Part shown: positions 58,372 to 64,000 of the stretch, piece after piece | How the letters are laid out: every line of letters begins with the position of its first letter | How positions within the stretch are numbered: the first letter of the stretch is position 1 | Assembly: GCF_002127585.1 (NCBI RefSeq) | Contig: NZ_NEGZ01000007.1 | Location: 20,019-84,018, forward strand | Source of the DNA: Janthinobacterium sp. GW458P | GTDB lineage: Bacteria; Pseudomonadota; Gammaproteobacteria; Burkholderiales; Burkholderiaceae_D | Length of the DNA stretch: 64,000 nt | Reading direction: 5' to 3' | Position numbers and translations under genes: made by a program | Notes under the pieces: model-generated | Told to the model about the DNA's origin: nothing | The model's input: only the letters and a program-made list of their open reading frames with translations | Databases searched by the model: none

Positions 58372-59484
58372 TCATTTGCAGCGTTGAAACAGTCCTCCCG
58401 GCAAGCGTTCCACCCGCCCTTCCAGTTCCAGCGCCAGCAATTCGGCCATCAGCGCGCCCATGGCCAGGCCGCAGCGCGCGGCCAGGGTGTCGGCGTCGAG
58501 GGGATCGTGGCCCAGCGCCGCCAGCAGCGGCGTTTCCCCGTCCTGCCGCGCCGCTGGCGCCGGTGCGCCGTGGGCCACGCCCAGCCACTGCAATTCCTGC
58601 AGCACGTCATCGGCCGACTCGACCAGCTTGGCGCCCTGCCGGATCAGCGCATGGCAGCCCTTGGCCAGGGTGGAGTGGATGGAGCCGGGCACGGCATACA
58701 CGTCGCGTCCCTGCTCGCCGGCCAGCCGCGCCGTGATCAACGACCCCGATTGCGCTGCCGCCTCGACCACCAGCACGCCGCGCGCCAGGCCGCTGATCAG
58801 GCGATTGCGGCGCGGAAAGTTCCCCGGCATGGCAGGCAAGCCCAGAGCGTATTCGCTGACGATGCAGCCTTGTTTGGCAATTCTTTGCGCCAGATCAAGG
58901 TTGCGTCGCGGATACACGAGATCGGCGCCCGTGCCGATCACGGCCACCGTGGCGCCCTCGCCGCGCAAGCCGCCCTCGTGCGCGTGCGTGTCGATGCCCA
59001 GCGCCAGGCCGGAAATGATGGTCAAGCCCGCCGCGCTGAGCGCGTGGGCAAAGGCGGCCGCATTCTGCATGCCTTGCGCGCTGGCATTGCGGCTGCCGAT
59101 GATGGCCACGCCGGGCCGCGACAGCAGTTCCGCCCGTCCCCGCACATATAACAACAGCGGCGGATCGGCAATTTCCAGCAGCAGCGGCGGATACGCGGCG
59201 TCGGCCAGGGTCAGCACGGCGTTGCCGGGCCGCTGCAGCCACCGCAGGGTCAGTTCCAGCTGGCTGTTGGCCAGCCGCCTGGGCGGCTGCGCGATGGCGC
59301 GCGCCACGCCGGCCGGCACCACCTCGCGCAAGGCCTCGAATGGGGCGGCGAAGATTTGCGGCGGCAAGCCGAAGCGGGCCAGCAAGGCGCGCGCCGCCAC
59401 CGGCCCCACGCCCGGCGCATGCTGGAGACGCAGCCAGCCCGCCAGTTCCGTGACCGTGTCTGCCAACCCAACCATTGCATGCAT
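58372..59484 (-). CDS. dprA: DNA processing protein DprA (Smf)
   Basis: 370 residues. It loads RecA on single-stranded DNA entering by natural transformation. A SAM-like N-terminal helical domain (about 15-90) is followed by the Rossmann-like domain: AIIGSRNASAQGM, IISGLALGIDTHAHEGGL, VIGTGADLVYPRRN, SEYALG, FPRRNRLISGLARGVLVVEA and SGSLITARLAGEQGRDVYAVPGS. A C-terminal winged-helix-like segment follows. It is first in the dprA-smg-topB string; divergent from def. Confidence 0.95.
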   Translation of the reverse strand: MHAMVGLADTVTELAGWLRLQHAPGVGPVAARALLARFGLPPQIFAAPFEALREVVPAGVARAIAQPPRRLANSQLELTLRWLQRPGNAVLTLADAAYPPLLLEIADPPLLLYVRGRAELLSRPGVAIIGSRNASAQGMQNAAAFAHALSAAGLTIISGLALGIDTHAHEGGLRGEGATVAVIGTGADLVYPRRNLDLAQRIAKQGCIVSEYALGLPAMPGNFPRRNRLISGLARGVLVVEAAAQSGSLITARLAGEQGRDVYAVPGSIHSTLAKGCHALIRQGAKLVESADDVLQELQWLGVAHGAPAPAARQDGETPLLAALGHDPLDADTLAARCGLAMGALMAELLALELEGRVERLPGGLFQRCK

Positions 59485-59790
59485 GACAACCTCGCTGAGT
59501 AGTGTGCCCCTCCCATGCTAGCGCCATGGCGCGTACGCGATGCCGACGCGCGCAAGGATGCGTGCAATGGCGGCGCGAAACGGCCCACATCCACAGGGCC
59601 ATGGGCGTCTGTGATAAAATTTCCCTTTGCAGCAGACGAATAGCGCACTGGCAAACGCATCTGCCGCGCCGTTGCGCCCTACGCGCCCAAGCTTGGCGTA
59701 CTCACAATAGAAATAGCCCTGCCATCGTCCGCATGGCCCTGGCATGAATAATCAGGCGCACCGGCGCCCACCTTAACCAGTCGAATCCGT
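59485..59790. other. Divergent dprA/def intergenic region
   Basis: 306 bases. A TAAAAT -10-like box on the plus strand at 59615-59620 is preceded by TGTGA but no -35 is clear. No RNA gene or repeat was recognised. Confidence 0.45.
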
Positions 59791-60333
59791 ATGTCCATAT
59801 TAAATATCCTGCGTTACCCCGATCCTCGCCTGCACACGGTCGCCAAGCCCGTCACCGAATTTGACGCGCGCCTGCAAACCCTGATCGACGACATGGCAGA
59901 AACCATGTACGACGCCCCCGGCGTCGGCCTGGCCGCGTCGCAAGTGGACGAGCATATCCAGATGATGGTGATCGACATCACCGAAGAAAAAAACCAGCTG
60001 CAAGTGTTCATCAACCCGGAAATCACCTGGGCCAGCGAGGAAAAGCAGGTCTACGACGAAGGCTGTCTGTCCGTGCCTGGCGTCTACGACGGCGTCGAGC
60101 GCCCGGCCCGCATCAAGGTGCGCGCCCTGGACCGCCACGGCAAGCAGTTCGAACTGGAAGCCGATGGCTTGCTGGCCGTCTGCATCCAGCATGAGATGGA
60201 TCATCTGCTGGGCAAGGTATTCGTCGAGTACTTGTCGCCGCTCAAGCGCAACCGCATCAAGACCAAGATGATCAAGGAAATCCGCGGTCTCGAGCGCGAA
60301 GCGAGCTTGCGCGCACAAAATCGCCGTTTCTGA
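59791..60333 (+). CDS. def: Peptide deformylase
   Basis: 180-residue metalloenzyme that removes the formyl group from nascent N-terminal methionine. Motif I GVGLAASQ, motif II EGCLSVP with metal ligand C92, and motif [10 protein letters not shown] with H134, E135 and H138 are complete. It precedes fmt in the usual def-fmt pair, but the two are separated by 244 bases that contain repeat R1 copy C. Confidence 0.96.
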   Translation: MSILNILRYPDPRLHTVAKPVTEFDARLQTLIDDMAETMYDAPGVGLAASQVDEHIQMMVIDITEEKNQLQVFINPEITWASEEKQVYDEGCLSVPGVYDGVERPARIKVRALDRHGKQFELEADGLLAVCIQHEMDHLLGKVFVEYLSPLKRNRIKTKMIKEIRGLEREASLRAQNRRF

Positions 60334-60345
60334 TAACACCTGACC

Positions 60346-60456
60346 AAACCTACTGCGCGTCGCGACTTGCGGCCTGCGATGCTCACTGCCTCGGCGGCCC
60401 CGTGCCCAGCACAGTTCCGCTTCTCAGCCACAATTCGCTTCCGCTCGCTACGGTTT
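60346..60456 (+). repeat. Repeat family R1, copy C (with 14-base insertion)
   Basis: Starts 12 bases after the def stop. It keeps AAACCTACTGCGCG, GCGGCCTGCGATGCTCAC, TTCCGCTTCTC and CTTCCGCTCGCTACGGTTTTG. Its central hairpin is interrupted by GCCTCGGCGGCCCC in the left arm, leaving GTGC/GCAC and ACT/AGT pairs. Confidence 0.85.
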
Positions 60457-60577
60457 TGTAAGGTGTTAAAGGAGTTTTTGCAGTACTGCTGATAGACTAA
60501 GCAACAACAGTAGTCGTAATACCACGCCAGCCTGGCGCCTCCGGCGCGGGCCTGCGCACCTCACGTCAAGGAACCAT

Positions 60578-61534
60578 ATGAAAGTGATCTTCGCAGGCAC
60601 GCCTGAATTCGCCGCCACGGCCCTGAAAGACCTGCATGAAGCGGGTTTCGAGATTCCCCTCGTGCTGACCCAGCCCGACCGCCCTGCCGGACGCGGCATG
60701 CAGCTGCACGCCTCGGCCGTCAAGCAATATGCATTGCAGCACGGCATCGAGGTGCTGCAGCCGCTGTCCTTGCGCATGGACAGCAAGGACCCGCAGCGCG
60801 CCGCCGAGGCGAAAGCGGCCCACGAACGCCTGCTGGCCACCGATTACGACGTGATGGTGGTGGCGGCCTACGGCTTGATCTTGCCGCGCAGCACGCTCGA
60901 CATCAAACCCTGCATCAATATCCACGGTTCATTGCTGCCGCGCTGGCGCGGCGCCGCGCCGATCCACCGCGCCATCGAGGCCGGCGACGATGAAACGGGC
61001 GTGACCATCATGCAGATGGAAGAAGGCCTCGATACGGGCCCCATGCTGGCCATCGAGCGCACGCCCATCGAAGCGGGCGACTCCACCGCCACCCTGCACG
61101 ACAAACTGGCCAGACTGGGCGGCAAGATGATCGTCGAGACCCTGCGCAAGATGCAGCAGCAGCCGCTCGAAGCCGTGCCGCAGCCGGAGGCGGGCGTGAC
61201 CTACGCGGCTAAGATCGCCAAGGAAGAAGCGGCGCTCGATTTCAGCTTGCCGGCGCTGGAACTGGGCCTGAAAATCCGCGCCTTCAACCCGTTTCCCGGC
61301 GCCTGCGGCCAGGTCGACGGCGTCACCATCAAGATCTGGGCCGCCGACGTGCTGGAAGCGGACAGCAAGGAAGCGCCTGGCCAGGTGCTGGCGGCCGACG
61401 CCCAGCACGGCATCGTCGTGGCCTGCGGCAATGGCTCGCTGCGCCTGACGGAGCTGCAAAAACCGGGCGGCAAGCGCCTGCCCGCGGCTGAATTCATCAA
61501 GGGTTTCGCCCTCGAAGGCAAGCATTTCGTGTAA
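60578..61534 (+). CDS. fmt: Methionyl-tRNA formyltransferase
   Basis: 318 residues. It formylates Met-tRNAi with 10-formyl-[20 protein letters not shown] at the start, [14 protein letters not shown], the catalytic region [20 protein letters not shown], and [13 protein letters not shown] are conserved. A C-terminal tRNA-binding domain follows. AAGGAACC lies before the ATG. A terminator follows at 61563. Confidence 0.97.
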   Translation: MKVIFAGTPEFAATALKDLHEAGFEIPLVLTQPDRPAGRGMQLHASAVKQYALQHGIEVLQPLSLRMDSKDPQRAAEAKAAHERLLATDYDVMVVAAYGLILPRSTLDIKPCINIHGSLLPRWRGAAPIHRAIEAGDDETGVTIMQMEEGLDTGPMLAIERTPIEAGDSTATLHDKLARLGGKMIVETLRKMQQQPLEAVPQPEAGVTYAAKIAKEEAALDFSLPALELGLKIRAFNPFPGACGQVDGVTIKIWAADVLEADSKEAPGQVLAADAQHGIVVACGNGSLRLTELQKPGGKRLPAAEFIKGFALEGKHFV

Positions 61535-61562
61535 GGGCGCAACGCTGGCGCATCGGCGGCCA

Positions 61563-61596
61563 TAAAAAAAGGGCTTGCCGCGGCAAGCCCTTTTTA
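61563..61596. terminator. Bidirectional terminator between fmt and the metzincin gene
   Basis: GGGCTTGCCG and CGGCAAGCCC form a perfect 10-bp arm pair with A7 before and T5 after, serving both convergent genes. Confidence 0.92.
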
Positions 61597-61612
61597 CGTC
61601 CGGCCACGGCGC

Positions 61613-64000
61613 TTAGCGGCGCATGACCTTCATCAGGCGTCCGCCCACGGACGACGACAGGCTGACCTCGAAGCGGCCGCCGGCCGGCAAGACGCTCACG
61701 TCGACGCTGGCGTTGCCACCGGTCAAGCCGCTGGCGACCAGCGTCTTGCGGCCATCGGCGGCCACGTGCAGCACGGCCGCATACGGCTCCGCCTGCGCAT
61801 CCCAGACCAGCGCCAGCTTGCCATCGCTTTGCGTGGCGTCAAAACTGGCGTCGTTGGCGGCCGCCTTGCTGCGGCGCGCCGGGCGTGCCGTCTGGGCCAA
61901 AGGCTTGCCTTTTGACAATACTTGCACGTCGCTGATATCGCCGGGATTGGCGAAACTGACGCGGAAATGGCTGATGGCGCTGCCGCCGTGATCGGCCAGG
62001 GCGGCGGCATCGAAAGGTAAGTCGATAGTCTGTCCGGACGCCGTCAACACGCGCAGCGTATAGGCATGGCTGCTGCCGCTGGCCGGAGCGCCCATGCGCG
62101 CGGACGAGGCGACGGCCGGATGCAGGGCCACGCCGGCCGGCGTGATGCGGCCGGAAATGGTCAGATAGCCATTCTCGGCAACGGCCATGCTGGCAGCCAG
62201 GACATTGCTGCCCGTCACTTGCGTGCTGCGTTTTTCCAGGAATTGCTGCACCCGCGTATAGCTGTAGTCGGAGAACCAGGCGCCGCTGCAATAGCTCATC
62301 ACATCCTTCATCGGCGTAGCGCCGTAGACGGCCTTGCTCAACTGGCCGATGCTGCCCGCATAGTTGCTGTTGTACAGGGGTTGCGGTCCCAGGTTGCCGT
62401 CCGCATACGGATAATCGGTCACCGCATTGGCCGGTCCGCCGCAGGCGATGTGCTGCAGCGAGTGATTGTGGCCCAGTTCATGTACAAGCGTGGTCAGCCA
62501 TTGAGGCCAGCTATTGCCGAACGGATCGATCGCCGCGCTGGTGTTGAACTTGGCGTCCAGGCCGATGGCCGACGTGAAGTCGTCGCTGCCGGTGCGCTGG
62601 TTGATGTAGGCCAGGCCGGCTGCATTGGTGACGGACATCTTCGGCACCAGGCCGTAATAATAGGCCCCGCTGTCTTCCAGCGCGCGCCTGTTTTCCAGCT
62701 TGCCCAGGGCATCGCTCCACCAGCTGTCGGCCGTGCTGCTGCCCGGCATGCTCAGTGCGGCGCGCGTCGTGATGCTGATATTTTCCGCCGCATACGGATA
62801 CACGCGCAGCAGCGCGGCACGGATCGCCTCGACGTCAGGCACTTGCGCCAGGCCATCGTCGGTGCTCAAGGGCACCAGCACCAGGCGGATCCTGGCCAGG
62901 CTGGCCACCACGGGCGCCGCCTCCTGGCTTACCTGCACGCCGTCGCTGCCGACGGCCGTCACGCGCACGCGCACGCCAGGCAAGATCCAGCTCGCCGGCA
63001 GGATGGCGCTGAAATTGCCGCTGAAACTGTATTCGCTCGTGGCCGTCGGCAAGACCGACGGCCCGCTCATGGTGATGCTGCCCAGAGCGCTGCCATTGGC
63101 GGCCGTGGCGTTCAAGGTCACGACCGGGCTGGCCTGCCCCGCTTGCGGGGCCAGCACGGGCACGCGCACGGCGGCCGGCTTGCCGCGCGTCAGGCGCAGG
63201 GCCGTGTTGCTGGCGTTCAAGTTGAGAACTTGCGCAAAATCAATGCTGCCCAGGGTAAAGGCCGCCACCGTGCCCGCATTGACGGCAATGCGCGAGGCTG
63301 CCGACAGCATCACATTGCCTGTCGCCTCTACCGGCGCGGACAAGATCAGCTGGCTGCTGCTGACGCTGACGATGCTGGCCGGCGTGCTGCCCACCGAGGC
63401 GGCACTGACCTGGTCGAGATTGCTGCCCTGCACGGTCACGGACAAGGTCGCGCCATTGACCAGCGAGCTGATCGAGGTCACCGTCACGCTGGGCAGGACG
63501 GTATAACTGTCGCTGCTGATGACGTCGTTGTACGGGCCACGCAGGGTCAGCGGTCCTGTCGCCGCGCCCACGGGCACCACCACGGTGACGCTGGCCGCGC
63601 CCTGGCTCTGCGGAACGGCCGACGCGCCGCTGCCGAACTGCACCGCCGTGACGGTGCCCATGCCCTTGCCCGTGACCGTGACGCTGGAACCGGCGCCGCC
63701 CAGGGCCGGCGTGACGCTGGCAACCGTCAATGGCTGGTACACGTTGATGCTGTACGCCGTGGTGGCCGTGCCGGCCGCGCTGACGAGGCTCAGGACGCCC
63801 GCAACGGGCGCGCCCGGCATGGCCAGGGTGACGCTGGTGTCGCTGGCGGCGCTGGCGGCGACGGTCACGGCGCCCACCTGGAACGCCGTCGCGCGGCTCA
63901 AATTGGTGCCCGTGAGCACCAGGCTGGCGCCGACGGCAACATTCGTCGCCGACACGGCCGTCACGGCAGGCGCGAGGACGGCCGTGCCCGACGACGCCCC
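61613..64000 (-). CDS. Secreted IPT/TIG-repeat metzincin-like protease, N-terminus missing
   Basis: About 795 residues are seen; the frame is open to the right edge, so the true start lies outside the window. At least two to three IPT/TIG-type beta domains come first (motifs such as GASLVLTGTNLS, GAGSSVTVTGKGMG, GATLSVTVQGSNL). A catalytic domain with the metzincin zinc site HELGHNHSLQH (HExxHxxxxxH) and a downstream Met-turn candidate (VMSYCSG) follows. The C-terminal part (about 200 residues) is beta-rich. No signal peptide is visible, but it is expected upstream. Cysteines and the lack of sorting motif leave the export route unknown. Confidence 0.85.
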   Translation of the reverse strand, partial: GASSGTAVLAPAVTAVSATNVAVGASLVLTGTNLSRATAFQVGAVTVAASAASDTSVTLAMPGAPVAGVLSLVSAAGTATTAYSINVYQPLTVASVTPALGGAGSSVTVTGKGMGTVTAVQFGSGASAVPQSQGAASVTVVVPVGAATGPLTLRGPYNDVISSDSYTVLPSVTVTSISSLVNGATLSVTVQGSNLDQVSAASVGSTPASIVSVSSSQLILSAPVEATGNVMLSAASRIAVNAGTVAAFTLGSIDFAQVLNLNASNTALRLTRGKPAAVRVPVLAPQAGQASPVVTLNATAANGSALGSITMSGPSVLPTATSEYSFSGNFSAILPASWILPGVRVRVTAVGSDGVQVSQEAAPVVASLARIRLVLVPLSTDDGLAQVPDVEAIRAALLRVYPYAAENISITTRAALSMPGSSTADSWWSDALGKLENRRALEDSGAYYYGLVPKMSVTNAAGLAYINQRTGSDDFTSAIGLDAKFNTSAAIDPFGNSWPQWLTTLVHELGHNHSLQHIACGGPANAVTDYPYADGNLGPQPLYNSNYAGSIGQLSKAVYGATPMKDVMSYCSGAWFSDYSYTRVQQFLEKRSTQVTGSNVLAASMAVAENGYLTISGRITPAGVALHPAVASSARMGAPASGSSHAYTLRVLTASGQTIDLPFDAAALADHGGSAISHFRVSFANPGDISDVQVLSKGKPLAQTARPARRSKAAANDASFDATQSDGKLALVWDAQAEPYAAVLHVAADGRKTLVASGLTGGNASVDVSVLPAGGRFEVSLSSSVGGRLMKVMRR

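Overview
The window is a GC-rich, gene-dense chromosomal segment of a Gram-negative betaproteobacterium, most likely of the family Oxalobacteraceae (Janthinobacterium/Massilia type; this placement is inference). The reasons are the gene neighbourhoods dusB-fis-purH-ruvCAB and smg/dprA/def/fmt, a Coq7 ubiquinone hydroxylase, and protein sequences of betaproteobacterial character. It looks like core chromosome. I found no insertion sequence, prophage, CRISPR array, rRNA or tRNA gene. Both outermost genes run off the ends of the window.

Layout. 1-7.6 kb: a truncated coiled-coil protein gene, glutathione-dependent formaldehyde dehydrogenase, an ANTAR response regulator, and the thiamine operon thiC-thiS-thiG-thiD-thiE behind a TPP riboswitch. 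7.6-13.7 kb: a signalling block with a small membrane protein, a receiver-PAS protein, a hybrid histidine kinase and a Crp/Fnr regulator on the minus strand, and a GGDEF-EAL protein divergent from them. 13.7-19.1 kb: a porin and a 1273-residue exported Sel1/ankyrin protein. 19.2-28.8 kb: valS, a DUF2147 protein, a UPF0178 protein, ruvB-ruvA-ruvC, purH, fis and dusB. 28.9-32 kb: a histidine phosphatase, a PEBP-like protein, dtd and tyrS. 32-39.9 kb: an M23 peptidase, anmK, erpA, a bactofilin, argC, rpsI-rplM, an OsmC protein, coq7 and a hypothetical gene. 40-46.6 kb: two adjacent ABC systems, one NatAB-like and one whose permease is fused to a periplasmic M1 metallopeptidase. 46.7-50.4 kb: a hypothetical gene, catalase, a DsbA-family oxidoreductase and an unusual MBL-fold protein. 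50.6-54.8 kb: two tandem alkaline phosphatases behind a Pho-box-like site, a secreted unknown and a CMD-family protein. 54.8-61.5 kb: topB, smg, dprA, def and fmt. 61.6-64 kb: the C-terminal part of a secreted IPT/TIG-metzincin protease.

The main signals beyond ordinary annotation are two families of short structured repeats directly after stop codons. Family R1 has three copies with compensatory base changes in a hairpin; family R2 has two copies. Others are the ABC permease-M1 peptidase fusion, a GGDEF-EAL protein that seems to have lost its extracytoplasmic sensor domain, a receiver-PAS protein with no output domain beside a hybrid kinase, a perfect inverted repeat in front of the Crp/Fnr gene, and an MBL-fold protein with an altered metal-binding motif. 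No wholly new multi-gene system is obvious; the ABC/M1 locus and the R1/R2 elements deserve the most attention.
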